Positions 52,894 through 63,712 of a stretch of 64,000 nt of DNA are shown here, in pieces. A program made the position numbers and the translations under genes. The notes beneath the pieces are model-generated. The model worked only from the letters and a program-made list of their open reading frames with translations, was not told the DNA's origin and ran no database searches. The stretch lies in NCBI GenBank assembly GCA_905221605.1, contig CAJNDS010002313.1:1268403-1332402 (forward strand), read 5' to 3'. Each line of letters opens with the position of its first letter. Within the stretch, counting starts at the first letter, position 1. The DNA comes from Symbiodinium natans. Its lineage: Eukaryota; Sar; Dinophyceae; Suessiales; Symbiodiniaceae.

Positions 52894-53050
52894 GGTGCTT
52901 CGGTTGTCAGTACATGGCCGCCGCCACATCGCCACAAAAAAGGTTCTCCGGTGGTGAGTTGGAGTCGTCGCCGGGATGGACTGAGACCCCGTTTGTGGCA
53001 GCACAGTGGCAGTTCTTCGCGTGCAGGTCCATGCGGGTCCGTGATGATGT
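52894..53050 (+). other. Open island between two TIR elements
   Basis: The plus frame contains QYMAAATSPQKRFSGGELES and TPFVAAQWQFFACRS. It forms part of a longer 180-codon frame that runs through element sequence, so only this island could be exon. Confidence 0.25.
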
Positions 53051-53051
53051 T

Positions 53052-53157
53052 GGGATGTTCCCCCTTTTTCTAACAGTCCTTAATAGGGACTACAATAGGG
53101 GGTATACTACCATCCCTATTAAGGACTGCTAGTATGAAGGGGGAGCATTGACATCCC
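53052..53157. mobile_element. TIR element, family A, copy 5
   Basis: GGGATGTTCCCCCTTTTTCT / AGTATGAAGGGGGAGC..CATCCC. Confidence 0.85.
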
Positions 53158-53244
53158 AGTGAATATTCCACGAGCGCGCGCCGCCACCTCACGCCGCTGA
53201 CTGCATCAGTGATTGCCATCGGGCGACCAGGAGGTCGGTATAGT

Positions 53245-54225
53245 CCTCATGGGTTTAGGGTTTAGGGTTTAGGGTTCAGGGTTTAGGGTTTAGGGTTTAG
53301 GGTGTAGCGTTCAGGGTTCTGGGTTTAGGAATTTAACCCATGTAGAGTCCTGACCGGAAATACCCTCGTACTTGCCCAAGGAGAAGCCATCGTTGACCTC
53401 CTCAGCGGGATAAGGCGCACCCTACCGAAGCCCTAGGCCTAAATGCTACGTAGTACAACCTGACCCCCAAACCATACAGACCTAGAAACCCAAAAACGCT
53501 ATTTGCTTAACAACCCCCCGCCCCCCCAACAATCACAGATAATAATCCCCGCATATGAAAGAACATTTTCGTATTATTGAGGTTCTTGAGCAGATTGTAG
53601 TAAGCCCTGAAACCCTCAACCCTCAACCCAAAAACCCTCAACCCTGCAGGGCTCCCATAAGAAAACCCTAAATAGAGTTCAAATCCCTAAGCCCTAAGCC
53701 CTAAAAGCCCTAAACCCTAAAGCCTAACCCGAAACCCTATCCCCCGAACCCCCCCCCCCCCTACCCCCCTTTCCGCGGGAGCTGTTGGCCTTCTACAAAC
53801 TAAGCCGCAAGTCCCTACAGCCTCGGTACTTTGGGTAGGAACTAGAATTTACACTAAACCCTAAACCCTAAAACCCTAAAACCCTAAAACCCAAACCCTA
53901 AACCCCAAACCTTAGACCCTAAACCCAAAACCCCAAACCCTGAACCCTAAACCCTAAACCCTAAACCCTAAACCTTAGGTAAAGGGCCATCCTACACCCT
54001 TGCAGGCCCAGAACCGGTCAAGGCTCCACCAAGCAGGTTCCCTCCTCGAGCACGGCGAAGTCCATGCCAAAGCCTGCAAGGCCCTCGCCTTCGGGGCCTG
54101 GGTCCAAGGGTTTAGGGTTTAGGGTTTAGGGTTTAGGGTTTAGGGTTTAGGGTTTAGGGTTTAGGGTTTAGGGTTTAGGGTTTAGGGTTTAGGGTTTAGG
54201 GTTTAGGGTTTAGGGTTTAGGGCTT
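53245..54225. repeat. Heptamer arrays with islands
   Basis: TTTAGGG 53250-53320, CCCTAAA 53855-53975, then a perfect TTTAGGG x16 array 54109-54222. C-rich run at 53749-53761. Islands unassigned. Confidence 0.9.
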
Positions 54226-54589
54226 CGGGAGCAAGAGGCTTGAGATTGCCGCTGTGGGGGTTCGGGTGACTTAGGTATCAGAGGTTCAGGGCTTGAGGTC
54301 TCGGGCTTCGGGCTTTAGGGTTTAGGGCTTAGGGTTCTAGGGTTTTAAGGCTTTAGGGTGTTCTACAGGGTTGTCTGGCTTTCGGGTTTGGGGCATAGGT
54401 TTGGGGCCTCAGTGGAGGGGGAATGCCCAGATCAGACAGAATATCCAGGGTATGTCCCCAGACTCCTTCTGAGGGAAAAAGGCTTCTAGCAAACTGCATT
54501 TTCTGAGTGAGAAAGGCAATTTGCAGAGTAGTGAACTGGCCACCGGGCTAGCTGTGAGGTCTTGGGTCTATATAAACTAGCATGGCCCT

Positions 54590-54670
54590 TTAAAACCCTC
54601 TGAACAAGATTCCCAAATCTTATCCTCTTAAACCGAACAAGGGGAAATCTTACACTAGACCAAGGGCCTA
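54590..54670. repeat. Dispersed repeat G copy
   Basis: AAATCTTATCCTCTTAAACC and GGGGAAATCTTACAC match the family; its right end is interrupted by a family A element. Confidence 0.6.
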
Positions 54671-54674
54671 TCTT

Positions 54675-54781
54675 GGGATGTTCCCCCATTGTACTATAAC
54701 AGCCCTTAACAGAGATTATACTAACACCTATTAGAATCTAGAATCCCTACCAAGGACTGCTAGTATAAGGGGGAACATCCC
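54675..54781. mobile_element. TIR element, family A, with flanking direct repeats
   Basis: GGGATGTTCCCCCATTGTAC / TAGTATAAGGGGGAACATCCC (last 20 bases). The flanks AAGGGCCTATCT (left) and AAGGGCCTGTCT (right) form a near-perfect direct repeat, consistent with a target-site duplication. Confidence 0.85.
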
Positions 54782-54869
54782 AAGGGCCTGTCTCGCAAAG
54801 CATCCCAGTCCTAATCCCAGCGGCTCTTGCACAACGTCTGCACGGCCTCTTCCACAACCTCATTTTCGG

Positions 54870-55690
54870 GTTTAGGGTTTAGGGTTTAGGCTCAGGGGCT
54901 TGGGCTTAAGGGTTCGGGTTTCGGGTTCAGGGCGGTTCAGTAGCCAGACACAACGTGCGCAGGATCTTGCTGTAACGGGTCCGTGGGCTAAGAAAAGGAT
55001 GAAGATAGCTCCACATTTCGTCGATTCCCACTGAAGCTCGCAGACTCAATCTCGAGTGTGAGCCCTAGAACCAAAACTCCCCCCTGTGGCCTTTAGTCCT
55101 GCAGCCCGGCCCTGCTTCTCCAAAACCAGAGTACAAACCCAGGGCTGAGGAATAGTCGGTACACGGACTATAAACCCCTGTCGGAGCTTCAATTCGTCCA
55201 CAAGCCTCTCCCTACACACCAAAACACTTTAAGAGTCCAGGCTTGTATAAGGTATTTGGGGTTCGTGGTTAGTGTTTGAGGTGCCCTAAACCCTAATTAA
55301 ACCCTAGATAACCTATAAAACCCTGCAAAACCTAGCTCTAAACCCTAAACCCTGAAACCTAAACCCTAAACCCTAAACCAAAAACCAACCCTAAACCCTA
55401 AATCCTAATCCCCGGCTCAGGGACGGTCACGTCAAGCGCGCCCAGACCCTCACTGGGGCCCTTGTAGTGGCAGACCGCCCGGATCTCCTGGGGTTTGAAC
55501 CCAGTGCTGCGAACCCTGAAATTAAAACCCTCAACCCTAAACCCTAAACCCTAAACCATCAACCCTAAACCCTAAACCCTAAACCCTAAACCCTGTTGCC
55601 TTCAGGGCTTAGGGTTAAGAGGCCGAAGCAGGGTTCAGGGTTTACATAGGTTTTAGGATTTAGGGTTGAAAGTTTATGTCATAGCACTGA
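54870..55690. other. Unique sequence with short heptamer runs
   Basis: TTTAGGG 54868-54890; CCCTAAA 55280-55410 (degenerate) and 55525-55595. No gene supported. Confidence 0.45.
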
Positions 55691-55697
55691 GGTTCGG

Positions 55698-55749
55698 AGA
55701 AGAAGAAGAAGAAGAAGAAGAAGAAGAAGAAGAAGAAGAAGAAGAAGAA
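55698..55749. repeat. GAA microsatellite, about 17 units
   Basis: Perfect (AGA)n. Confidence 0.98.
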
Positions 55750-56109
55750 TACGATCACAGTCATGATTCTTTACACGATAACAAAACATGAATGTAACAA
55801 CAGTCTGCTCGTGTTTTTGCGAAGAAGATGAAGCGGATGCGCGAAATTTGGAGAAATGTGGTTTCCGAAATTAGCGGCACATCATTGGGGTCCTAATTAT
55901 CAAGGGATGCTACTTTTTGGGGGTCTTTAGGGTTTAGGGTTTAGTGGTCCCCGGTCTTCGTAAGCCTCTATATGCTTAGGGTTCGAGTCTGTGGCTTCTT
56001 TGGCCATGGGTCGCCACGAACAACATAGACGCGGTATTCAGAGATCATCTCGACCACCTTGCGCAGTGGCAGATGATTAGGGTTTAGGGCTTAGGGTTGA
56101 GGATTTCGA

Positions 56110-56310
56110 AGTTGTGGGGCTGTGTATGGGTCTCTTGAAGCCTCTGTTTTCAAACTGTAAACCCTGGCCTTTATGGAAAGATTTGAACATTTCTTTTCGG
56201 ATGCTTTCCTGGTTGGCGTTGATTTGCGCTGACACCGATGCTCCTTGGGCTTTGCTTGCTTTGAGGGCGAGCAGGACGAAGAGGGCGAGCAGGCAGGGGA
56301 AGAGGAAGAC
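56110..56310 (-). CDS. Candidate exon, frame undecided
   Basis: Two minus frames are open for over 65 codons: one contains QINANQESIRKEMFKSFHKG, the other KQAKPKEHRCQRKSTPTRKA. A plus frame is open too. Composition suggests coding sequence but I cannot choose. Confidence 0.25.
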
Positions 56311-56319
56311 CCTAAACCC

Positions 56320-56399
56320 TAAATCTTAAACCCTGGACCCTAAACCTTAAACCCTAAGCCCTAAACCCTAAACCCTAAACCCTAAACCCTAGGCGGACG
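56320..56399. repeat. CCCTAAA array
   Basis: About nine units with CCTTAAA variants. Confidence 0.95.
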
Positions 56400-56572
56400 T
56401 GGGAGGAGGAGGACAAGGATGAGAAGGATGAGGGGGCAGGTCATTCGGCACGACCTAGGTCTACCGTGCAGCATGCAGCTGCATGCATGAACTGCGAGCT
56501 TCGTCGCCAGCCGGAGGGCTTCTAGCTCGGGCTTCGATGCGCTTGCCCTGCACACGATGTCACTCAGTTCAG
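56400..56572 (-). CDS. Candidate exon, unknown protein
   Basis: The minus frame contains LSDIVCRASASKPELEALRL and ATKLAVHACSCMLHGRPRSC, then a leucine-rich stretch, and is flanked on both sides by heptamers. Splice sites are not fixed. Confidence 0.33.
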
Positions 56573-57041
56573 GGTTTAGGGTTGCAAGTTGAGTACCGCC
56601 GCCAAAACAACCCAACCCCCAGAAGCCCTCAAAGATCTGCAGCCCTCAGCCCTCATGATCCACAGAACCACAAAATCACTGCAAGCCCCAAAAGCCGCTG
56701 AGACCCAGAAAGCCCTGAACAGGAAAAAGTGTGCAGCTGTTAAACACTGGCCTCACCACTCCACCTCGCAAATCCCGATCACTAAGACCTCCTCCTCCTC
56801 CTCCCCCAAAGGCCTCTTTGGCCCAAGCTCGAAGGAAGACCTCATAAACCCGAAAGCCGAGCCCCGAAAAAGCCTAAATCCCTAAAACCTAAACCCTCAA
56901 CCCTCAACCCTATCCCTAAACCCTAAACCCTAGCAACAGCCCCCGAAAACCTTCCATGCATCGCCGCCTCCGCGCAGTGGACTTGAAGGTGGGGAGGCAA
57001 GGGGCTGATACAGTCGGGGATACCTGGCTCACGTAGGTCTG

Positions 57042-57260
57042 GGGCTTAGGGCTTAGGGCTTAGGGCTTAGGGCTTAGGGCTTAGGGCTTAGGGCTTAGGG
57101 CTTAGGGCTTAGGGCTTAGGGCTTAGGGCTTAGGGCTTAGGGCTTAGGGTTTAGGGCTTTTAGGGTTTAGGGTTTAGGGTTTAGGGTTTAGGGTTTAGGG
57201 GTTAGGGGTTAGGGGTTTAGGGTTTAGGGTTTAGGGTTTAGGGTTTAGGGTTTAGGGCTT
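57042..57260. repeat. GGGCTTA x15 followed by TTTAGGG
   Basis: Exactly 15 perfect GGGCTTA units (57042-57146), then TTTAGGG with GGGGTTA variants to 57260. It is the cleanest variant array in the window. Confidence 0.99.
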
Positions 57261-58440
57261 CAAGGCACTTCTCAACTTCTTTACTCGAAGGGGGGTCCGA
57301 ACCAAACCTTGGTTTGCTTTCTTTTGGTCTTGCCCTCTCAGGGAAGGCCGAACCGCAACCTTGCCGGGCGCCCTGAAGCCTGAAGCATAGCCAAACTCAC
57401 TCTGCAGCATTTAAACTCCCTCTCGCTCTCTCACTCACTCTCCCTAACCCTAAACCCTCAAACCTAAAGTTTGAATTCCTAGCGTTTAGGGTTAAGGGCT
57501 TTGAAGATATTACACCCCCACACCCCCCAAGCACCTGCCTATTTCTTGTTGGGCGGGGAAGATTGCACACTTTAAGAATCGAATGAAGGGTTACACTCTA
57601 CTGATGTGTAGGGTTAAGGCATTCAGGTCGCAGCAAAAAGGGCAGAAAGTGCAGGCAACCATTTCCCTAAACTCAAAACCCTCAACCCCTCCAGTGACCT
57701 TCCAGGAGTGTTGCAAGCATCCTTAGATGTGCAGTCTGCAGGATCCTCCTAGCCACCTAAGAGAACCAGGCGTCGGTTGTTCGGGGTTTTCACCGGACGT
57801 GTTAAGGCAGCCAGAACCCTAAACTCCTAAACCCTAAACCCCAAGCCCCGAACCCTAAAATCGCGGTAACTTGACATTCCGTACCATGCCAAGAGCTGAA
57901 GCCTCCATTCCCAACTGAGTTTCTGAGGCCGTTTAGGGTTGGGTGTTCAGGGTTCAGGGTATATACGGTTTGGAAAGGTTTCTGGTTTGATTAGGCTTCA
58001 GGCTTTTGGGCTTAAAGTTACGATAGTTGCCCATGTCCTGCGTACCCTCAATTTCTTGGGGCTGAAGGCTACGGCTGCCTGGTGAGTACTTTGCAGGTTC
58101 GGGGGAGATCCGGCGATCCACCAGAGAACCAAAGGACCGGGACCTAAATTTGGGTTTACGGTTTAGGGTTCAGGGTTCAGGGTTTAGGGTTTAGGGTTCG
58201 TTTAAATTGGGTTTCTGCAAGGAATGTACCATTGCGCGACTCAGAGCTGAAGGTCTTCGGTTTTGGGCATCCAAAGGTTCCTTGTGTGTCGGAGGGTTTA
58301 GGGTTTAGGTTTAGGGTTTAGGGTTTCGAGTTTAGGGCTTAGGGTTTAGGGTTTAGAGGGAAGTAGCCCCCGAGAGACGCAGTCTCTCTGCGCAAAGCCC
58401 AGGTCCTAACACCAAAACGGCTTTGACCACGGTTTAGGGT
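57261..58440. other. Heptamer-poor spacer
   Basis: Unique sequence with short TTTAGGG/TTCAGGG runs at 58158-58200 and 58295-58350. No gene supported. Confidence 0.45.
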
Positions 58441-58441
58441 T

Positions 58442-58470
58442 GGGATGTACCCCCCTGATACTAACAGTCC
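58442..58470. mobile_element. Solo end of a family A element
   Basis: GGGATGTACCCCCCTGATAC then TAACAGTCC; no right end follows. Confidence 0.7.
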
Positions 58471-58474
58471 ATGC

Positions 58475-58678
58475 AGGAATCTGATCTCGGGGCTCGATGA
58501 TTGCCGAGAAGGCTTTCGTGTCCGTTGCCGGCTTGATGAAGATCTGACGGAAATCTTGATTTGTAAGTTGAGGCTGAGAGTTCAGGATTCAGACAAGGCT
58601 TCGAACCTTCAACATCGAAGCCCAAAAAGTTGCTGCACAAACGATCCAACCATCTCCACCCACACCAGAAAAACTTGA
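58475..58678 (+). CDS. Candidate exon, unknown protein
   Basis: The plus frame is open for nearly 70 codons to TGA at 58676, starting at a solo TIR end. It contains SGLDDCREGFRVRCRLDEDL and TEILICKLRLRVQDSDKASN, with a C-terminal CCTNDPTISTHTRKT. The evenly mixed charged residues argue for coding sequence. A minus frame is also open. No family recognised. Confidence 0.4.
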   Translation, partial: RNLISGLDDCREGFRVRCRLDEDLTEILICKLRLRVQDSDKASNLQHRSPKSCCTNDPTISTHTRKT

Positions 58679-58699
58679 CCAGCAAAGCAGTCATTTAGT

Positions 58700-59675
58700 C
58701 CAGCTGGCTACCTTCAAGGACGCGAGCACGCGGGCAAGCAAGAAAATGAGGGCAAGCAAGGAAGCATTCTTGGCTTGCCATTGCCACCCTTGGCTGTCGC
58801 GTGAATCTCCCTCTCCAACACGGAGACCCTTCCGGACACTGCCCTAGGGTTTAGGGCTTAATTAGGCTCCTCGTGACCCACACATTGCTCAGATTTCAAT
58901 CCGAAATATGAAGCATGTTTTGCGCGCCTGATTCTTGTCATCTGGTGCAGTCCTCAGTATGGTCGCCCTATAATTGAAGCATGTCCAGCTACAATGTTGA
59001 CTTTGAACCCTCAACCCTAAAAACAGTCACACATGGAAGAGTCCATGGCGACTGTGTATCGGAGTGGTGTTTTGGATGAGGGCTTAGAAATCTATAAACC
59101 CAAAAAACCCTAAGCCCTACGCCCTGAAACCCTAAACCGCTAAAACCCTACAGCCCTAAAACCCTAACACCCCTTAAAGCCCTAGGTTGATGGAAGATTG
59201 GGCAGGGAGACCAAATGCCAGCAGCTGAGCCCTATATACAGTGAACCCGAAACCCAAAAACCCTAAACCCTAAAACCCTAAAACCCTAACCCCTAAGCTC
59301 CCCGAATACCTTCAAACTGGGGAGCCCCATAGCTCGCAATGAATGAAGGAATCTACAAGGCTTCGGGGTTTAGGGTTTTAGGTCTTCGGGCTTTAGGTCT
59401 TAGGGTTTAGGGTTTAGTGGCGTAAGGAACAGGGCATAAAGCACCTAAAGGCTCCTATGTAGTACCTCCTCACAGGGTAGTATACTAGAATTCCCTGTAT
59501 CTAACCTGTTAAACCCTAAACCCTAAACCATAAACCGGAAACCCTAAAAGTACACTAGGGCCTGCGGGTATTTAGGGGTCCTTGCTGTGAACGGATGTCG
59601 GCATAAGGGCGCAACCTTTCAACCCTGGAGCCTGATAAACGGGTTCAGGGTTTAGAGTTTCGGGTTTAGGGTTTA
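58700..59675. other. Unique sequence with degenerate heptamers
   Basis: CCCTAAA-like units 59100-59190 and 59245-59300; the GGCTCCTATGTAGTACC repeat at 59447. No gene supported. Confidence 0.45.
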
Positions 59676-59677
59676 GG

Positions 59678-59784
59678 GCTCCAAAAAAGGTTGGAACATC
59701 CTTATCCCCGTACCCCAAAAGGCATACTGAAGGTAATCTCGGCTCTAACCATCCTTAAACCATGTTCCAACTTTCTGGAGTTTA
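59678..59784. mobile_element. TIR element, family M, copy 2
   Basis: GCTCCAAAAAAGGTTGGAAC / GTTCCAACTTTCTGGAGT. Closely related to 22225-22333, 37 kb away. Confidence 0.75.
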
Positions 59785-59794
59785 CTGCAATTAA

Positions 59795-60008
59795 GCCCTA
59801 CGTCCTGCATCTTTTGAAAACAATCCTGTGGCCGGAATGCTCAATCTTAGACACCCACGGGCGTGGATGTAACCGGATAGATAGCCCCAAACCCGGTTTC
59901 GGGAATTCCTGAAAGGGAACAAGAGGCGAAGCAAGCTGTTCGCGAATCTCGCCAAGAGTAGACTGCCAGATTCCTCTGGTGATTGATACTCTGGGTCCAA
60001 GAAAACTG
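59795..60008 (-). CDS. Candidate exon, frame undecided
   Basis: Two minus frames are open for about 70 codons: one contains RGIWQSTLGEIREQLASPLV and FQEFPKPGLGLSIRLHPRPW; the other contains PEYQSPEESGSLLLARFANS. A plus frame is partly open. The island is heptamer-free. No family recognised. Confidence 0.33.
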
Positions 60009-60176
60009 CCTAGTATCCTTCTAAGAGCTCTGGTTGCGCTTCTCTTTAAAGGGAAGCTCCGGGGCTTGTTGCTTCGAGTACGAAGCCGCCAAAACGAATC
60101 TGGAGGGTTTAGGGTTCTAGGGTTTAGGGTTTTAGGGTTTCGGTGGTAAGGTTTACGGTTTAGGGTTTGGTCGGTT

Positions 60177-60262
60177 CTCGAAAATATGGTTCATGAGGGT
60201 CCTAAATATAAGGCGGCTCCTATGATCTAGGGTACCCCCAAAAAGGGACCATAACTTAGATA
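60177..60262. mobile_element. TIR element, family O, copy 2
   Basis: Shares TCGAAAATATGG and the inverted AAAAGGGACCATAACTTAG with 38321-38406. Confidence 0.55.
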
Positions 60263-60399
60263 ACTGACAACACCCCTACTGTTTTGAGGTTTTTGGGGTT
60301 GCGGTACCCACTGTTGGGAGATGGGGCCTTTTGTAATGGACCCAACTACCAACGGCACCTCTGAACGTGGCAGAACAACCAACAACCTACAAATCCCAA

Positions 60400-60780
60400 G
60401 ACCCTACAAGCCTCCAAAAGACAAACACCCTACAACCTAAACCCCTACACTCTCAGTCTCTAAGCCCTCCTTCCCTACAGCCCTAAACCCTAAACCCCTA
60501 AACCCCGAAACCCCTAAGCCCCTAAACCCCTAAACCCCTAAACCCCTACTGCCCTGAACCCCCAAAACCCTAAACCCTAAACCCCGAAAATGCTAGGATC
60601 CAAAGCTTCACCCAGGCCCAACACAGCGCGGCCATACCCAAACCCTCGAGTTGTCATTCTTTGAGTCCAGAAGCCCTGAACCCTAAACCCTAAACCCTGA
60701 ACCCTGAACCCTAAACCCTAAACCCTAAACCCTAAACCCAAAACCCTAAACCTAAGTTCTACACCCTAAAACCCATTCCA
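60400..60780. repeat. CCCTAAA and CCCCTAAA arrays
   Basis: 60478-60580 is dominated by octamer CCCCTAAA; 60675-60760 by CCCTAAA with CCCTGAA. Confidence 0.9.
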
Positions 60781-60949
60781 AGCCGCCAACTCATGGACGG
60801 CTCCAACACCATGTGGCTTGAGGTGGGCGTTGTTCAACATTAGGACCCGGATATATGCACGAAGACTGAAGAGGGTTCAGGGTTTGGGGTCGTCCAGGGT
60901 TTAGAGTAGGGACTTTTGCGGCTTAGGGTTTGGGGCTTAGGGTCTGTAG

Positions 60950-61119
60950 TGCCCAACTGTCAACCCCACGCCCTGAACCCTTCATCAGAATTCAGCCCAA
61001 GCGTCTTCGGCGGAGGAGGTGCTGAAGACATTCAGGATAGTCAGGCCTGGCTTTTGTGCATAAGCTTGCGGCTATTGCGTGGAGCCGTTAACCCTAACCC
61101 CAAAACCCATCTTGGCTGA
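60950..61119 (+). CDS. Candidate exon, unknown protein
   Basis: A plus frame of over 50 codons contains SSEFSPSVFGGGGAEDIQDS and QAWLLCISLRLLRGAVN before a stop at 61117. Splice sites are not fixed. Confidence 0.28.
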
Positions 61120-61179
61120 GAACCTGGGTTTTGCATGTAACCCTCAACTCTGAACCCTTAACCGTAAACCCCCAGTTTG

Positions 61180-61288
61180 CCCTAAGGGTCCATGTACCTT
61201 ATTATTACATACTTAGACCCAAAAGTCCTTATCTAGGAAGTACTTTACGGCCCAAGTATTCCATAGTTAGGTACATGGACCCTTAGGG
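61180..61288. mobile_element. TIR element, family C, copy 3
   Basis: CCCTAAGGGTCCATGTACCT / AGGTACATGGACCCTTAGGG, near-perfect 20-bp inverted ends. Confidence 0.9.
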
Positions 61289-61489
61289 TTGGCTTCAGAT
61301 CAAACCCTGAACCCTAAACCCTAAACCCTAAACCCCAAACCCTAAACCCTAAACGTTTGGCTTCAGATCCAGCGTTGGCTGAGGTTGACCGAAGGTTCAT
61401 CCAAGAGCTGCCGAAGGGCGGCCGCGGCATGGGAATGCCCAGTTGCTTCCTGACGGAACGTCGGGGGTGGCAATCTCAATTTATGAGCT

Positions 61490-61600
61490 GTTTAGGGTTT
61501 AGGGTTTAGGGTTTAGGGTTTAGGGTTTAGGGTTTAGGGTTTAGGGTTTAGGGTTTAGGGTTTAGGGTTTAGGGTTTAATTAGGGTTTAGGGCTAGTATC
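61490..61600. repeat. TTTAGGG array, 13 copies
   Basis: Perfect, with an AATTAGGG join near the right end. Confidence 0.98.
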
Positions 61601-61984
61601 TGTCTAGGTATGCATGCATAAAGAAAAGCAAGCAAATGCATGTGTACACGTATACCGTATACATATTCAGCTGCATGACCAATTAACTAATCATATCGCA
61701 GCACTGGGACCCGGCAGCTGCACGAAAAAGTTGGGTTGAGGGCTTAGGGCGCAGGATTTAGGGTCAGGGTTTAGGGTTTGAGGCTTAGGGCTTTGGGTTT
61801 AGGGCTAAGGGTTTAGGATTTTGGTTTAGAGTGAAGAAAAGTCTGCAACCCCATCAGACTGTCGAGCGACAGCTACCACGACACATGTAGGAACTGCCTA
61901 CTCATGCGGGGCAATGTTGGAGAAAGGCCCTAAGCTCTGAACACTTTATCGCTCACGGCTTTTCACCTATAGTATCTTATATAC

Positions 61985-61989
61985 CCTCG

Positions 61990-62031
<42 letters not shown>

Positions 62032-62033
62032 TT
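61985..62033. repeat. TA microsatellite
   Basis: (TA)n. Confidence 0.97.
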
Positions 62034-62039
62034 GTATGA

Positions 62040-62600
62040 AAATGTTCTTACAAAAGGCAAATACGCTAATCGTAAGAGGGTATACACAAAATGGGGCTAC
62101 TCCATGTAGAGCCGTGCCAAGGAGCAGCGCTGTGCGAGTCCAGTCGAAATCACCCACCACCAAATCGTCCTTGGAACGCGGGATTTGGGGCTTTCGGATT
62201 TGGAGGGTTGAGGGTTGAGGCTCGACGATTTCGGATTTTGGGGTTTTGGAGCTTTGGGCTTCGGAGCCCTATACTCGACCATACCCGACCACAAAGCCTG
62301 CGCGGTTCCAGCGACTCACTCGTCGCACTACCCCCTAAACCCTGAACCCTAAACCCTAAAATATAAACTCCCAGTTCTTGCTCTGACCATTACCGCTGCT
62401 ACAGCCTACGTTGCGCGCACCACCAATATGTTTAAGGAACGCACCCTATGTACACTCACCAATAATCGCAAGATAAACAGGGTTTCATGTAGGCCCCCAA
62501 AGCCCAACAGCTCAGTCCAGTGACTGGTGCTCTGCAAAGCTTCGAGGTAGGGTTAGGGTTGAGTCAGGCTCTATTAGTTTCGGGATGCTCCCTCAACCCT
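62040..62600. other. Unique island, family K fragment
   Basis: Both strands are open over 62091-62345 but with heptamer-derived ends; the family K fragment is at 62445-62495. No gene called. Confidence 0.35.
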
Positions 62601-62607
62601 TCAGGGC

Positions 62608-62707
62608 TTTAAACCCTAAACCCTAAACCCTAAACCCTGAACCCTGAACCCTGAACCCTAAACCCTAAACCCTAAACCCTAAACCCTAAACCCTAAACCC
62701 TAAACCC
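62608..62707. repeat. CCCTAAA array with CCCTGAA
   Basis: About 14 heptamers. Confidence 0.98.
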
Positions 62708-62808
62708 CGCTGCAAGTCAGACGAGCCTCCCTGGTAAGTGGAAATGGCTTGGCCAGCCTTACGCCAGCGGGAAGGATGAGTTGAGGGTGTCAGGGTTGGG
62801 GGCTAGGT

Positions 62809-62937
62809 ACAAGGAGGGGCCCCCTTATTATGCTAACCGTAGTTCAGGGACTTATCACCTCAGCCAGGATCCTTACAACTCCAACAACTTAGGGTCCTGA
62901 TAACTCTACTTCTAACTTGGGGGGGGGGGGGGGGGCC
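62809..62937. mobile_element. TIR element, family B, copy 4 (reversed)
   Basis: ACAAGGAGGGGCCCCCTTAT at the left; the right arm ends in a G17 run (62919-62935). Confidence 0.7.
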
Positions 62938-63147
62938 TAAACCCTAAAGCCTAGACACCTAAACCTTAAGCCCCTCCTTGTAGGGAAGACAGAGTCCAGG
63001 ATGAAGAGGGTTTTAGGTCCAGTTGGGGTGGATTTGTTTTTTTTCGCGCTTTGGGGCCCTCAATACTTTAAGGATGTCACTCACCACCCCATACCCTAAG
63101 CACTAAAAGCCCCTAAACCCTAAACCCTGCACCTTAGCACTGTTGCT

Positions 63148-63265
63148 ACAAGGAGGGGCCCCCCAAGTTAAAAGTAGAGTTATAAGGACCCTAAGTTGGG
63201 ATATAAGGAGCCTAACTCAGGTAGTTAGTCCCTGAACTATAGTTAGTATGGTAGGGGGCCCCCTC
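63148..63265. mobile_element. TIR element, family B, copy 5
   Basis: ACAAGGAGGGGCCCCCCAAG / GGTAGGGGGCCCCCTCG. It abuts a family H copy. Confidence 0.8.
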
Positions 63266-63337
63266 GAATGAGGGACCTTGTATCCCCCTATGAATACCGT
63301 TGAAGGGGAATTCCCCTCTTCCTTGCTAAGAACCAGG
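63265..63337. mobile_element. Family H element, left end interrupted
   Basis: GAATGAGGGACCTTGTATCC to CCTTGCTAAGAACCAGG. The missing left TIR is replaced by the family B copy. Confidence 0.55.
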
Positions 63338-63395
63338 GCAACGTTGGGGCTGAGGGTTTTTAGATAGAGGGTTTAGGGAAGAACGGTTGGCCAAA

Positions 63396-63455
63396 ATTCT
63401 AAAGAACCCGACTTTATGAACAAGTATGATACTTGTTCGTAAATGCCTTTAGAAT
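63396..63455. repeat. Nested palindrome
   Basis: The centre GAACAAGTAT-G-ATACTTGTTC (63418-63438) has perfect 10-bp arms; outer arms ATTCTAAAG/CTTTAGAAT lie at 63396 and 63447. Confidence 0.9.
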
Positions 63456-63712
63456 TAGAACCAACAGTTCTCAACTATCTATAGGGGGCCCGGGATCTAA
63501 TGTCGGGGCCTGAATAGTTAGAATAGGGTTTTTGGGGCAATTATGGTTAATTATATAGGGACTAAAGGGACTGCAGTTAGTAATTATTCCGCCCCCTGTA
63601 AGGCAAGCCCAGTTGCATGCTTTCGGTCGTCCGCAACTCGACAGGCACCCCACGGCGGCGGAGCTCTGCGACGAGCTCCTTGTAGTCCTCACCAGCAAAG
63701 CAGAAAGGAATT

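Noticed and set aside
52590-53132. 180-codon plus-strand ORF
   Set aside because: It passes through heptamers, a family E element and a family A element; only the short island between could be exon.
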